Assembly: GCF_000720485.1 (NCBI RefSeq)
Contig: NZ_JOAX01000013.1
Location: 252,205 to 316,204 of the forward strand
Origin: Streptomyces ochraceiscleroticus
GTDB taxonomy: Bacteria > Actinomycetota > Actinomycetes > Streptomycetales > Streptomycetaceae
Direction of reading: 5' to 3'
Length of the DNA stretch: 64,000 bases
Made by a program: the position numbers and the translations under genes. The notes below the pieces were generated by a model, which searched no databases, was not told the DNA's origin, and saw nothing but the letters and a program-made list of their open reading frames with translations. The number at the start of each line of letters is the position of its first letter. Positions within the stretch are counted from its first letter, which is position 1. This document shows positions 16,378 to 26,202 of the stretch, piece by piece.

Positions 16378-17283
16378 TCACCGCATGTCGGCCGGGCGCT
16401 CGCTGCCCTCGAAGGGGAAGCGGCGGCGGAAGTCGTCGGCCGCGTCCTCAAGGGTGCAGAAACTGACGCCCTCGTGTCGGGAGACGTACTCGACGAAGCG
16501 TTCCAGCATCAGCAGGACCTGGGGGCGGCCGCTGACGTCGGGGTGGAGGGTGACGGGTATGACGGCGTAGTCCAACTCCCGGTGCACCCAGTCGAACTGG
16601 TCTCTCCAGTCCTGCTCCAGGGTGCGCGGGCTGACGTAGCCGTGGCTGTTGTGGGAGTGCTTGTTGAACATCATGGGCGGCAGGTCGTCGACGTACCAGT
16701 TGCCGCAGAACTCGACGAGATCCACCTCATGACCGTGGACGAGCGGCTTCATCCAGTCCTTGGCGTCCGCGGAGTAGTCGATCTTCGTCCAGCTGTCGCC
16801 GACGCGGGCGTAGAAGGGGGTGAAGTCCCGGTAGTTCTGGGAGTGGTCGTAGGAGAAGCCGTACTTGTGGAGCAGGGCCGCGGTGTGGGCGGACATCTCC
16901 CACCACGGCGCGACGTAGCCGCGCGGCTTGCGGCCGGTCCAGGACTCGATGAGCTCGACGCTCTTGGCGAGGACGTCCTCCTCCTGCTCCGGCGTCATCG
17001 CGATGGGATTCTCGTGCGAGTAGCCGTGCGCGCCGACCTCGTGGCCCGCCGCGACGATCATCTCGGTCTGCCGGGGGAAGGTCTCGATGGAGTGCCCCGG
17101 AATGAACCAGGAGGTGCGGATGCCGTAGCGCTCGAAGAGCTTGAGCAGGCGCGGGGTGCCGATCTCGCCGGCGAAGACGCCGCGCTGGATGTCGTTCGGC
17201 GAGTCCTCGCCCCCGTAGGAGCCGAGCCAGCCGGCGACGGCATCCACGTCCACGCCGAGTGCGATCTTGATGTCCTTGGTCAT
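16378..17283 (-). CDS. Polysaccharide-deacetylase (NodB) family hydrolase, PuuE/cyclic-imide type
   Basis: This 301-aa protein has a NodB-type barrel. The Asp-rich opening [18 protein letters not shown], and the His pair region [10 protein letters not shown] supply metal ligands; RGYVAPWWE and [14 protein letters not shown] are late motifs. The [26 protein letters not shown] block is typical of members acting on small cyclic amides (allantoinase-like, cyclic imidases) rather than polysaccharides. It is the third gene of a likely operon after a transporter and a racemase-like gene, which favours a small-molecule substrate. Confidence 0.85.
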   Translation of the reverse strand: MTKDIKIALGVDVDAVAGWLGSYGGEDSPNDIQRGVFAGEIGTPRLLKLFERYGIRTSWFIPGHSIETFPRQTEMIVAAGHEVGAHGYSHENPIAMTPEQEEDVLAKSVELIESWTGRKPRGYVAPWWEMSAHTAALLHKYGFSYDHSQNYRDFTPFYARVGDSWTKIDYSADAKDWMKPLVHGHEVDLVEFCGNWYVDDLPPMMFNKHSHNSHGYVSPRTLEQDWRDQFDWVHRELDYAVIPVTLHPDVSGRPQVLLMLERFVEYVSRHEGVSFCTLEDAADDFRRRFPFEGSERPADMR

Positions 17284-17305
17284 GAGCCGTCTTTCGTTCG
17301 GTGGG

Positions 17306-18502
17306 TCAGTGGGCGTCGAGGGCGGTCCGCATCCGGGCGACGGCGTCGGCCACGGCCGCGGTGTCGCGGTCGGTCCAGTCGCGTTCGGCCATGCTGTGTA
17401 CGGAGATCCAGCCGGCCATGGCGCCGTCGCGCTCCACGGGCGCCAGTAGCTGGGCGTTGACCCCGTAGACGTCGATGAGCGCCTGCGGCGGCTGCGGGTC
17501 GGCGCGGAAGTGGGGCTGGACCAGCGGGGCGCGGTGGCGCTCCAGCCACTCCACGGTGTTGAGGCGGCGCTGGTCGAGGGAGGCGTCGCGGCGGATGGAC
17601 CGTACGCCTTCGCCCAGCGCCTCGCCCGCGGTGAGGTCCACGTGCAGTCCGTGCGCGGGCAGGTCCACCCGGAAGGTGGTGCGGTCGGCGCCGGTGGCCG
17701 CGAGCAGCTCGGTGAGGGCTTCCTGGAAGCGGGCGCGCAGGCTGCCGGAGCACAGCAGGTCACCGTGGCCGGGAAGCGCCGGGTGGGCGCCCGCCAGGCC
17801 GAGTGCCTTCCACAGAGTGGCGGCGACCGAGTCGAACACCGGTACGCCCAGGGCTCCTTCGAGGGCGGCGGCGGGCCGGGCGCCGTACACATTGGTGCAG
17901 ACGACGGCGACGGCGTGCACGTCCGCGTGTACGTCCCGGGCCGCGGCCTCGATCTGCCGGGCGACCTCGGGCTCCGGGACGCGGGCGAATGCCTCGTTCT
18001 CGCCGATGCCGAGCGGTTCGGCGAGCTCGCAGGCGATGCCCTCCTTGGCGTACGTCTGCACGATCCGCACGGCGACGTCCGCCGTGTACGGCAGGGCGAG
18101 CCCGAGGCGGGTCACGCCGTACGCGGCACAGGCGTCGAGGAGCGCGAGCGTGGAGGTGGTGGCGGGGACGCCGGTCTCCGCGGTGATCGCCTCGCACAGC
18201 GCGCGGTCGCGGTCGACGCCGAGCCAGGAGCCGGAGGTGCCGTTCCAGGCGATGACGTCGACGCGCGCGTCGGCGAGCTGCCGGGCCGCGGCGAGCATGG
18301 GCGCGGGATCGAACTGGGCATCCGAGCCCGAGTCGAGCGCGATCCGGGTGACGGGGACGCGCGCGAAGTGCGCGGTGGCCGCGCCGCTGTCGTGCAGCAG
18401 GTCGTAAGTGACCGGCTCCAGGCAGGTGTTGGAGGACGGGGTGAGCATCCCGATGCGTACTGCTGCGCTCATCGGACGGTCAGTCTCCGGACGGTCGGTC
18501 AT
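17306..18502 (-). CDS. Asp/Glu racemase-superfamily protein with C-terminal GAF-like domain
   Basis: This 398-aa protein has an N-terminal maleate isomerase/arylmalonate decarboxylase-like domain (about residues 10-245). Its first Cys position is in [10 protein letters not shown], and a second Cys lies in [12 protein letters not shown]. The C-terminal 150 residues ([20 protein letters not shown], then [20 protein letters not shown]) look like a GAF ligand-binding domain. ATG 18502 overlaps the transporter stop as ATGA. It likely isomerises or decarboxylates a dicarboxylate or imide product; the GAF-like part may sense it. The fusion is unusual. Confidence 0.8.
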   Translation of the reverse strand: MTDRPETDRPMSAAVRIGMLTPSSNTCLEPVTYDLLHDSGAATAHFARVPVTRIALDSGSDAQFDPAPMLAAARQLADARVDVIAWNGTSGSWLGVDRDRALCEAITAETGVPATTSTLALLDACAAYGVTRLGLALPYTADVAVRIVQTYAKEGIACELAEPLGIGENEAFARVPEPEVARQIEAAARDVHADVHAVAVVCTNVYGARPAAALEGALGVPVFDSVAATLWKALGLAGAHPALPGHGDLLCSGSLRARFQEALTELLAATGADRTTFRVDLPAHGLHVDLTAGEALGEGVRSIRRDASLDQRRLNTVEWLERHRAPLVQPHFRADPQPPQALIDVYGVNAQLLAPVERDGAMAGWISVHSMAERDWTDRDTAAVADAVARMRTALDAH

Positions 18503-19827
18503 CGGACGGCCAGCCTCCTGCTGTAGTCGAGAACGAGGGACGAGGCGGTGAAGAGGAGCCCGGCGCCGACGAAGTAGAGGAGCGCCCAGGTGTAGGAGCC
18601 GGTGCCACCGACAATGAAGCCGACGACGATGGGGGTGACGATGCCCGCGATGTTCCCGGCGAGGTTCATCGCACCGCCCATGACGCCTGCGTTGGCGCGC
18701 CCGCCGAGGATGGACGGCAGCGACCAGAAGAGACCGGCCCAGCGGAGGAAGAACAGCACGCCGGACAGCAGGAGTACGGCGGTCAGGGCGTCGGGGACGA
18801 GAACCACACCGAGCAGTCCTGCGACGACCGCGGCTCCGGCGATCCCCATGAGCGTACGCATGACCTTGTTGGCGCCCGCGCCCCTGGACCGCCAGTGGTC
18901 GGCGATCCAGCCGCCGATGAGTTCGCCGACGAAGCCCGAGCCGAAGATGGCCAGGGTCGACCAGCCGATGGTCTTGATGTCGAAGCCCTTGGACTCCGAA
19001 AGGTAGAGCGGGCCCCAGGTGAGCAGGCCGTAGAAGACACCGTTGAAGCCCATCCAGCCCAGGCACATCGCCCAGAAGGAGCGGTACTTGAGGTAGGGGC
19101 GCAGCCCGGTGCGCTCGTCGGTGCCGGGCGCCTCGGCGTCCTCCTCGGCGTGTGCGCGCTCGATGTACGCGGCCTCCGCCTCGTTGACGCCGGGGTGGGC
19201 GCGCGGGGTGTTGCGGACGTACCAGTGGGCGAGGAGGCCCACGACCACGGTGGCGACGCCCGCGATGACGAAACTGATCCGCCAACTGCCGGTCCAGGCG
19301 ATGAGGGCGGAGATGATGATGCCGCCGAGGGCCGCGCCGAGCGGTGCGCCACCGTCCAGCAGCACGGCGCCGCGGCCGCGCTCCTTGGCGGGCAGCCACT
19401 GGGCGTTGAGCTTGCCGCCCGCCGGCATCACCGGGGCCTCGACGGCGCCGAGCAGCAGCCGGTAGCCGAGCAGCGAACCGGCCCCGGTGGCGGCGGCGGT
19501 GGCGGCCTGGGCGATGCCCCAGCCGACGCAGGCGCCGGAGGCCATGACGCGCGGGCCGAACCGGTCGATGAGCCAGCCGCCGGGGATCTGCATCAGGGCG
19601 TACGTCCAGAAGAACGCGCTCAGCACGAAACCGGTGGTCTCCTTGCTCAGCCCCAGGTCCTCGGTGATGAGGGGCAGGGCCACCGAGACCGAACCACGGT
19701 CGATGTAGTTGAGTGCGACGACTCCGAGGAGGAGCAGGAACATCTTCCAGCGGACCCGGGTGGGCCGGCCTTCGCCGGTGTCTCTGCCGGAGGAAACGGC
19801 GGCCTGTCCGGCCGCGGGTGAACTCAT
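18499..19827 (-). CDS. MFS transporter of the anion:cation symporter type
   Basis: This 442-aa protein has 12 membrane segments. The ACS-family signature LNYIDRGSVSVALPLI is in segment 1, WLIDRFGPR in the first cytoplasmic loop, and APVMPAGGKLNAQWLP resembles the segment 4-5 motif of phthalate/hexuronate permeases. ATG 19827 follows GAGGG. It is the first gene of the operon, coupled to the racemase-like gene. Likely substrate: an organic acid or cyclic amide used by the next two enzymes (inference). Confidence 0.88.
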   Translation of the reverse strand: MSSPAAGQAAVSSGRDTGEGRPTRVRWKMFLLLLGVVALNYIDRGSVSVALPLITEDLGLSKETTGFVLSAFFWTYALMQIPGGWLIDRFGPRVMASGACVGWGIAQAATAAATGAGSLLGYRLLLGAVEAPVMPAGGKLNAQWLPAKERGRGAVLLDGGAPLGAALGGIIISALIAWTGSWRISFVIAGVATVVVGLLAHWYVRNTPRAHPGVNEAEAAYIERAHAEEDAEAPGTDERTGLRPYLKYRSFWAMCLGWMGFNGVFYGLLTWGPLYLSESKGFDIKTIGWSTLAIFGSGFVGELIGGWIADHWRSRGAGANKVMRTLMGIAGAAVVAGLLGVVLVPDALTAVLLLSGVLFFLRWAGLFWSLPSILGGRANAGVMGGAMNLAGNIAGIVTPIVVGFIVGGTGSYTWALLYFVGAGLLFTASSLVLDYSRRLAVR

Positions 19828-19907
19828 GATGGACCCTCGATTCGGCATGGCGGGGTGCAGCAGTTCAGGTAGATTCGCCATGCGCACGACCTCGGCGTTC
19901 CGCGCTA

Positions 19908-19962
19908 TGGCATACCAAATAATGGGGATGCCTCAGGGGGCCGTCAAGGGTTTGGTATACCG
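19908..19962. promoter_or_regulatory. Paired GntR-type operators
   Basis: TGGCATACCA (19908-19917) and TGGTATACCG (19953-19962) are two near-palindromes 45 bp apart in the divergent promoter region. The spacing, about four helical turns, suits cooperative binding by the adjacent GntR protein. Confidence 0.68.
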
Positions 19963-19988
19963 TAATCGGGTCTTCGTGGAGGGGACAC

Positions 19989-20657
19989 ATGAGCCGGAAC
20001 ACACCTCAGCCCGCCGCCTCTCTCACCGGGACGGCGTGGCTGCGCGACCAGGTCTGCGAGGACCTGCGCGACCGCATCATCACCGGACGCCTGGCACCGG
20101 GCGACCGGCTCGTCGAACGCGATCTGGCCGAGGAATTCGGTGTCTCCCGGGTGCCCGTGCGCGAGGCCATCCGCATCCTGCTCGGCGAGGGCTTCCTCAC
20201 CGCCGCCTCGCCGCGCCGCATCGTCGTCAAGAGCCACGACCGCAAGGACGTGGAGAACCTGTTCGACCTGCGCGAGGCGCTGGAGGTACTGGCCGTCCGG
20301 CGAGCCGCCGAGCGCGCCGACGCCACCGGACTCGCCGCACTGGCCCGCCTGCTGGAGAACGCCCGCCGCGCCACGCTCTCCGGCAAACCGGAACGCATCT
20401 CCCGCGCCAACGCCGCTTTCCACCATCAGATCATGGAGCTCGCCGACAACGAGCTCCTCGCCACCACCGTGGAACCCCTCGAGGGCCGGCTGCGCTGGCT
20501 CTTCCAGCAGATCGACGAGCCGGGCACGCTGTGGGAGGAACACCGACGGCTCCACGAGGCCATCGCGGCACACGACGCGGAAGCCGCGGCCGCCGCCTCA
20601 CTGAGCCATGTGCGGCACTACCGGCATGTGGCGATGCGGATGCTGTTCGGGGGCTAG
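19989..20657 (+). CDS. GntR-family (FadR subfamily) regulator
   Basis: This 222-aa protein has a winged-helix N-terminus (IITGRLAPGDRLVERDLAEE, FGVSRVPVREAIRILLGEG) and an all-helical FCD ligand-binding domain. The FCD metal/ligand residues include Asp in LFDLREALE and His in FHHQIMELA and HRRLHEAIAAHD. ATG 19989 follows GGAGGGG. It is divergent from the MFS-racemase-deacetylase operon and probably represses it until the substrate or a product binds. Confidence 0.92.
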   Translation: MSRNTPQPAASLTGTAWLRDQVCEDLRDRIITGRLAPGDRLVERDLAEEFGVSRVPVREAIRILLGEGFLTAASPRRIVVKSHDRKDVENLFDLREALEVLAVRRAAERADATGLAALARLLENARRATLSGKPERISRANAAFHHQIMELADNELLATTVEPLEGRLRWLFQQIDEPGTLWEEHRRLHEAIAAHDAEAAAAASLSHVRHYRHVAMRMLFGG

Positions 20658-20792
20658 GACGTGTCCGGGCCGCACCTCCACCCAGGCCAGGGCCGAGAGT
20701 TGCTCGGCGTCCAGGCCCGGGCCCGTGTCCGGCTTCCCGGTCAGTCGCCGACCCCGCGATCGCGAGGACCAGGCGCCGGCTTCGGCTGCCGC

Positions 20793-22244
20793 TTACCTCA
20801 CATCGCCGAACTCGCTCAGTACGCCGGGCGGGGCCAGGCGCGAGATGTAGTGGGTCGGCATATGGTCATCGAAGGAGTAGGTGAAGGGCAGCGTACGGGT
20901 CAGGTTGAGCCGCACGGCCAAGAACGCCACCGGCGCCACCAGGGTCAGACCGGCGAGGTTCTGCACCGAGTGCGATCGCTCCGCGCCCATCCGTTCCTTC
21001 CACCCCTGCTCCTGCGGCCCCAACGGATTCAGTGCCCAGGTCGGAGCCGAGCTGATCAGCCTGCGGGCCCGCTGTGGCAGGCCGCTCATCAGGTCGTTGA
21101 CCGCCGTGGCCGTCTGCCGGGGCAGTGCCGCCGCCAGCTCGCGGAGCTGTCCGGATGCCGCCGGGGCCTGGGGGCCGACCGCCAACGGCGCCGTCCCAGT
21201 GCCCCACGGTGTTCCGGCCGGGGCCGTCGGCGGGGCCTGCAGTTGCGTCAGCAGCCGGCCCAGCCGCTCGGCCATGTCGCTCGGCAGCGAGGCCAGATCC
21301 TCCAGGGCCTGTCCGACCCGGCAGAAGGCGAGATCCAGCGGACGCAGGGCCCGTTCGTATCGGAACTCGCGGCCGAAGGGCGCGTACTCCCCGACCGGCC
21401 GGGGCGGGAGATGCGGCACGACATCGCGGAAGTAGACGTACCGCAACAGCCGGTCGCGCAGGAAGTGCCGGCCCCGGACATCCACCGTGCGCTCGCAGGC
21501 CCGGGCGAAGCCCTGGTCGCCGAGCAGCGGTTGCCCGAAGGTGTAGACCGCCTCCAGCTTGTCGGCGATTTCCTCGTATTCCGGTTCGTTGACCAGAACG
21601 ACGGCCATCAGCGCCGCCATGGCACCGCCCAGGCTGTGCCCGGTGATGTACAGGCGCTCCAGAGGATTGCCGCGGTCCTCACCGTCCTCGGGGAGGATGG
21701 ACTGCCCTTCCACGGCCCTGCTCAGGGCGCTGATGACCGCATGCCGGGTCGCCCGCATATTGCGGTAGAAGCCGGCGTGGACCATGTGTTCGGCTCCGCC
21801 GATCTCCATGGAGAGCTTTTCCGGTGCGACATCGGCATCGGTCAGGACACTGATCATGTCCTCCGGCTGGGTGCCCCGGTAGCACAGGATCGCCACCCGG
21901 CGGTCCTCGCTCTGCACCAGATACGCCGCAGAGGCGATGAACATCGCGTCCACCCGCTGGGCGAACGCCCTGCAGCGGTTCTGCTCCAGCCCCATCCGCT
22001 CCATGATCATGGCGACGGTCGCGGCGTCCGCCTGCAGCCCGTACCCGGCATACGAGTACGCGGCGCAGGTGGCCATCACATGCGGAATGATGCCGAGAGT
22101 GTCAGGGTGCTCCTTGGCCGTGGCCAGATGCTCCGCCAGGCCGGGATAGACGGGAAAGCTCCCCCGCGCCTGCACCGCCGCGCGGCCGGGCTTGAGCGGA
22201 CGGAGCTGGTCGTACGAGGGCGCCTTGGCCTTGTCCTGATACAT
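20793..22244 (-). CDS. Class 3 lipase-like protein
   Basis: This 483-aa protein has a lipase class 3 core (about residues 100-260). VAILCYRGTQPEDMISVLTD contains the oxyanion-side region, and YITGHSLGGAMAALMAVVLV contains the nucleophile Ser. An Asp/His pair probably lies further on (YFRDVVPHLPP). The C-terminal 200 residues are of low complexity and end with a hydrophobic stretch (NLAGLTLVAPVAFLAVRLNL), which may anchor it to the membrane. No N-terminal signal peptide is evident. ATG 22244 follows GGGGGA closely. Substrate unknown. Confidence 0.85.
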   Translation of the reverse strand: MYQDKAKAPSYDQLRPLKPGRAAVQARGSFPVYPGLAEHLATAKEHPDTLGIIPHVMATCAAYSYAGYGLQADAATVAMIMERMGLEQNRCRAFAQRVDAMFIASAAYLVQSEDRRVAILCYRGTQPEDMISVLTDADVAPEKLSMEIGGAEHMVHAGFYRNMRATRHAVISALSRAVEGQSILPEDGEDRGNPLERLYITGHSLGGAMAALMAVVLVNEPEYEEIADKLEAVYTFGQPLLGDQGFARACERTVDVRGRHFLRDRLLRYVYFRDVVPHLPPRPVGEYAPFGREFRYERALRPLDLAFCRVGQALEDLASLPSDMAERLGRLLTQLQAPPTAPAGTPWGTGTAPLAVGPQAPAASGQLRELAAALPRQTATAVNDLMSGLPQRARRLISSAPTWALNPLGPQEQGWKERMGAERSHSVQNLAGLTLVAPVAFLAVRLNLTRTLPFTYSFDDHMPTHYISRLAPPGVLSEFGDVR

Positions 22245-22519
22245 GGTCCCCCCACACCGGATCGGGGCCACGGCCGCAGTGTTGCGACTGGACTGCGAGC
22301 ACACCACCGCCCCGACCCGGCGTCAACCGCGGCAGCGGCAGCGCCGACGGCCGGTGTGTTGTCTCAAGGGAAGTGCGTTGTGGTGTGCGTGCAGAAGGTT
22401 GTGTCCGGTGGGTGGGGCTGAGAACAGTGAGTTCTGACCTCTGGGGTGATGGGATGACGGGACCGCCCGCCGGCTCAGCCGTCGGCGTACTGCGGTGCCT
22501 CCCGCGCCGCCCTGGCCCG

Positions 22520-23365
22520 TCACTGAGCGTCGAAGTCCGTCCCCCGGGAGACCTTCTCCCACACTGCGAGTTCGGCCCGTACCGAGTCCAGATGCCCGAC
22601 GAGGGAGTCCACCGCGTCGCCGCCGAGGGCGAGTCGCAGCGGGGTGTTCTCGGCGTCCAGGGCCAGCCGGATCGCCGCAGCGGCCTTCGCCGGGTCGCCG
22701 GGCTGCGTACCGTCGCCGCCCTGCACCAGCTTCCGAGTGGTGCCGACCTTCTCCGCGTACGCCGGGTGCTCCTGGGAGAAGTAGGCCGCGCCCGTGCCGA
22801 ACAGGTTGGTGCGGAACGCGCCGGGCTCCACGATGAGTACCTTGATACCGAACGGCGCCACCTCGTCGGCCAGTCCCTCCGACAACTGCTCCAGCGCCGC
22901 CTTCGTCGCGCTGTACGCGGAGAACCCGGCGAAGGACATCTGCCCGCCGAAGCTGCTGATGTTCACGATCGATCCGCTGCCCCGCTCCCGCATCTGCGGC
23001 AGCAAAGCCCTGGCCAGCCGCGCCGGGCCGAATACGTGCAGCTCGAACAGGTCACGCAGCTCCTGGTCGGTGGTCTCCTCGAACGCCCCGACCTGCGTAC
23101 GCCCGGCGTTGTTCACCAGCACGTCCACCCGGCCGTAGCGGGCCTGGACATCAGCGGCCACCGCGTCGATCCGCCCGCCGTCGGTGACGTCCAGGCCGAT
23201 CGCCTCCACCCGGTCGGGATGCGCGGCGACCAGGTCGGCCAGCGCCTCGGTGCGTCGGGCCGTGCCGATCACCGTGTCACCGGCGGCGACCGCGGCCTCG
23301 GCGATGGCCCGCCCGAAACCGCTGCTCGCGCCGGTGATCAGCCAGACCTTGCCGTTCTCGGTCAT
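22520..23365 (-). CDS. Short-chain dehydrogenase/reductase
   Basis: This 281-aa classical SDR has the cofactor motif TGASSGFGRAIAE near residue 11, an NNAG motif, the catalytic Ser in NISSFGGQM, and YSATK as YxxxK about 13 residues later. An Arg-rich region after the first strand (GTARRTEALADL) favours NADP(H). ATG 23365 follows GAGGGAGACG. It is divergent from a LysR gene and is the probable target of that regulator. Confidence 0.92.
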   Translation of the reverse strand: MTENGKVWLITGASSGFGRAIAEAAVAAGDTVIGTARRTEALADLVAAHPDRVEAIGLDVTDGGRIDAVAADVQARYGRVDVLVNNAGRTQVGAFEETTDQELRDLFELHVFGPARLARALLPQMRERGSGSIVNISSFGGQMSFAGFSAYSATKAALEQLSEGLADEVAPFGIKVLIVEPGAFRTNLFGTGAAYFSQEHPAYAEKVGTTRKLVQGGDGTQPGDPAKAAAAIRLALDAENTPLRLALGGDAVDSLVGHLDSVRAELAVWEKVSRGTDFDAQ

Positions 23366-23473
23366 CTCTTCGTCTCCCTCGTCAACTGCCGTGCGGGACC
23401 TGCCCGCCGATGGCTCCCATCCTTCGCCGGGATCGGGGATCACGTCCAAGACCTGTTGTGATAGCTATGAGTT

Positions 23474-24385
23474 ATGGATGTCCATGGACGCGACCTGCGC
23501 TACTTCGCCGCAGTCGCCGAGGAGTTGAACTTCACGCGGGCCGCCGAGCGGCTGTTCATCTCCCAGCCCGCGCTCAGCAAGCAGATACGGATGCTGGAGA
23601 AGCAGCTCGGCGCGGATCTGTTCCACCGGGACCGGCGGGCGGTGCGGTTGACCGCTGTGGGGGAAGCCCTGCTGCCGCACGCTCACGGGATGCTGGCCGC
23701 ATGGGAGGCCGCCGAGGCGGCGGTGGCGGAGGCGAGCGCCGCCGAGCAGCACACCCTGGTGATCGGCATGTCCACCAGCCCCGGCCGGGGGTTGCTGCCC
23801 GCCTTGCGAACCCGGCTGGTCTCCCGGCATCCGCACGCGCGGCCCGTCCTGCGGCAGGTCAACTGGGCCGACCCCAGTGCCGGGTTGGCGGACGGATCCA
23901 GCGATGTCGCCTTCGTCTGGCTGCCGCTGCCGGACGGCGACCGCTACCGGTACGCGGTAGTGGCCCAGGAGCCGCGCCTTGTGGCACTGCCGCAGGGGCA
24001 CCGCCTGGCGCGGGCCGCAGCCGACAGCGAGGGGGCGGTGGACTTCACCGATCTCCTCGACGAGCCGTTCCTCGCTCTCCCCTCCGAGGCCGGTCCGCTG
24101 CGGGACTACTGGCTGGCCCTGGACGCCCGGGACGGTCGCGCGCCGCGGATAGGCGGGGTGGTGGGCAGCGCCGAGGAGACCCACGAGGCGGTCGCCAACG
24201 GCCAGGGCGTGGCACTGCTGGCCACCGGCAACGCCTCGCTGGTCGTCCGGGACGAGGTGATCGCGGTGCCGGTCCGCGGCATCTCCCCGTCCCGTCTGGC
24301 GGTAGCCGCCCGCCGGGACGACGAGCGGCCTTTGGTGGCGGCCTACCTGGCCGCGGCGGCGAAGCTGGGAGCCGGTACCTCCTGA
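23474..24385 (+). CDS. LysR-family transcriptional regulator
   Basis: This 303-aa protein has an N-terminal LysR HTH (LRYFAAVAEELNFTRAAERL, FISQPALSKQIRMLEKQLGA) and a periplasmic-binding-like effector domain. It is divergent from the SDR gene, which it probably controls. No ribosome-binding site precedes ATG 23474. Instead the palindrome ATAGCTAT (23461-23468) lies immediately upstream, so the message may be leaderless and that site may act in autoregulation. Confidence 0.9.
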   Translation: MDVHGRDLRYFAAVAEELNFTRAAERLFISQPALSKQIRMLEKQLGADLFHRDRRAVRLTAVGEALLPHAHGMLAAWEAAEAAVAEASAAEQHTLVIGMSTSPGRGLLPALRTRLVSRHPHARPVLRQVNWADPSAGLADGSSDVAFVWLPLPDGDRYRYAVVAQEPRLVALPQGHRLARAAADSEGAVDFTDLLDEPFLALPSEAGPLRDYWLALDARDGRAPRIGGVVGSAEETHEAVANGQGVALLATGNASLVVRDEVIAVPVRGISPSRLAVAARRDDERPLVAAYLAAAAKLGAGTS

Positions 24386-24640
24386 ACGGAGTCGTCCCGC
24401 GACAGGTCGCGCGGCCGTTCCGCCGCCTGTGTTCAAGTCGGGTATGTGTTCGCGTGGCGGTGTGGGGCCGGAGTCGCTGACGGCCACGTCCAGTGTGTTG
24501 GGCCCGGCGGACAGTTGAAGTATGGGCCGCCGCCGTGGCGCAGGGCCTTGGTGACGAGTCCGGACACCAGCAGGACCTGTATCGGTCGCGCGGCTGGGTA
24601 AGGCCCCGTCCGTTCCCTCTGCTCGAACCCGGACACCTCT

Positions 24641-25090
24641 CCGCTGCTGGTGCAGATTTCCCACACCGACCACTGGCAGAAATGCGCGTCATGCGGGTGC
24701 AGTAAATCTGTCGTGGCGGGTGTAGACATGGGCGGTCGACGGGGTTACTGTTTTGCCTGTAGCCACGAGATCGAGTGAGCGCGGCAGAGGATGAACTGCC
24801 GCGCACGCAGGTCCGAAGATCGACGGCACGGCAGTGGAGTGAGGGAGCCGGAAGGCAGGAAGGGTTCCGTCGCTGGCTGCCGGGCCGGTGGCCCGTCAGG
24901 GGCCGCGAAGCAGTACGGCATGACCGCATGTGCCAGCAGTACGCAGCAGTAGTCCGGAATGAAGGAGGCAGACGCCATCAGGATCGCCTGGGCGAGGAAG
25001 TGTCACCGCCTGGGTACCGCAAGACCCCGGATTGGAAGGTGGTCCCCGGTCACGCATCCGCGATCCCCGCGCCTCCGGCCTCCCAGGCGG
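24641..25090 (+). repeat. Long direct repeat A, copy 2
   Basis: Second copy of the segment at 1537-1983. Directly after its end comes GTCCAAAAGTC and then GACGCCTGAC, which matches the sequence around the MerR stop codon of copy 1 (near 2250). The MerR coding part has therefore been deleted from this copy. Confidence 0.8.
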
Positions 25091-25638
25091 GTCCAAAAGT
25101 CGACGCCTGACGCTTCCTGCCGCACAACGCCTGTGTGAGGACCGGCATTCTGCCGGCACGACTTCACCGCCATGCGCTGCCACGCCCGCCACTACTGCCT
25201 CTTGCGCACCCTGTGCGACGGACCGGGGCCAAAGCGTCACCCTGTCGGTAGGGGCCACGAGGAGGCGTGCTCACGCGCGCGAAGGTGCCCCAGGGGCGGG
25301 GCCCCGGCTGATGGACAGCGCCTCGACAGCAGCGCCGCCGGGGAATTTCGACAGCCGCCCGGATATAAATATCTCGTTTCGCCGTTGCAGAAATATGGGT
25401 AATGCGTGGTGAGAAGTCTTGGCTCGGCGGATCCGAAGCGGTAAAGTCTCGCGCTCTCCGGAGTGGCCGTGCTACGGTTACGTCAGTTGCAGTTGTGGTT
25501 CCCCAAAACTTCGAGTGCTTCTCCCAGGATCCCTGGGGGAGCCTTGTGTATTTCGGTATTTCCGGAAGGGCGATCATTGCGGCAGCTCCGGTTCCTGCAC
25601 AGTGCGGGTCCCGGGTACCGCCCCGAAGGAGATGTATT
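25091..25638. other. Leader region of the cold-shock gene, no ORF
   Basis: This 548-bp stretch holds the MerR deletion scar and then an A/T-richer zone (about 25350-25580) that probably includes the promoter and long 5' leader of the cold-shock gene, as is usual for csp genes. TTCCGGAA near 25559 can form a short hairpin. I see no coding pattern. Confidence 0.45.
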
Positions 25639-25842
25639 TTGGCTACTGGCACCGTGAAGTGGTTCAACGCGGAAAAGGGCTTCGGCTTCATCGAGCAGGA
25701 GGGTGGCGGCGCTGACGTGTTCGCCCACTACTCGAACATCAACGCCACCGGCTTCCGCGAGCTGCTCGAAGGCCAGAAGGTGAGCTTCGACGTCACCCAG
25801 GGCCAGAAGGGCCCGCAGGCGGAGAACATCGTTCCCGCCTGA
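25639..25842 (+). CDS. CspA-family cold-shock protein
   Basis: This 67-aa OB-fold protein has both RNA-binding motifs intact: [12 protein letters not shown] (RNP1) and DVFAHYS (RNP2-like). It binds single-stranded RNA or DNA and acts as an RNA chaperone. The start is TTG at 25639, set by AAGGAG at 25626-25631 and by alignment with the usual N-terminus [10 protein letters not shown] strong terminator follows and a DEAD-box helicase gene is next, a combination typical of cold-adaptation functions. Confidence 0.95.
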   Translation: MATGTVKWFNAEKGFGFIEQEGGGADVFAHYSNINATGFRELLEGQKVSFDVTQGQKGPQAENIVPA

Positions 25843-25854
25843 CGCTGACGCGTA

Positions 25855-25898
25855 CAACGAGCTGGGGCACGCACCTGCGTGCGGGCCCCGGCTCGTTG
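25855..25898 (+). terminator. Terminator after the cold-shock gene
   Basis: A 14-bp stem (CAACGAGCTGGGGC with GCCCCGGCTCGTTG, one G-U pair) encloses a second short stem. It separates the csp gene from the helicase gene. Confidence 0.82.
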
Positions 25899-26167
25899 CG
25901 TTATTCACGCTCGCCCGCAGTGACGGACTTCCGCCTGCGGTAGCGAGCGAGCGGTAGCATCGTCTGCCGCATCATCGAGTCGTCGGCCGGGCATAAGCCC
26001 GTCCCTTCCACGGCTCTCTCGCACCCGTTTATCGGCCACGTTCTCCACGGACGGTGGCCCGGTGCCTCTTCAGGACGACTCGGCGGCCATTTTCGGCCCC
26101 GTTTGTTTCGTCTTTTCTTCGGCTCGATCTTGCGAATCCGTACGTGGTTCAGTAGAGCTGCGGCGAA

Positions 26168-26194
26168 TTCCTCGATACGTGTCGCATCGAGGAA
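26168..26194 (+). promoter_or_regulatory. Hairpin sequestering the helicase ribosome-binding site
   Basis: TTCCTCGAT (26168-26176) pairs perfectly with ATCGAGGAA (26186-26194) across a 9-nt loop. The right arm covers most of the Shine-Dalgarno sequence GAGGAAGG (26189-26196) of the DEAD-box gene whose ATG is at 26203. It can act as an RNA switch opened by temperature, an RNA chaperone or the helicase itself. Confidence 0.68.
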
Positions 26195-26202
26195 GGTTCT
26201 GT

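Noticed and set aside
17306..19399. A minus-strand open frame of almost 700 codons running across the transporter and racemase genes
   Set aside because: Its upstream part is an Arg/Gly-rich shadow of the MFS gene; only the part after 18502 is a real protein.
18895..19821. A 308-codon plus-strand frame opposite the MFS gene
   Set aside because: Shadow caused by high GC; no ribosome-binding site or family signature.
20661..22421. A long plus-strand frame opposite the class 3 lipase gene
   Set aside because: Antisense shadow with Arg/Gly/Gln-rich composition and no motif; the lipase frame contains GHSLGG.
24775..25110. A 111-codon reading within repeat A copy 2
   Set aside because: The corresponding frame in copy 1 does not encode a similar complete protein, and composition is non-coding-like; it is better explained as leader DNA.
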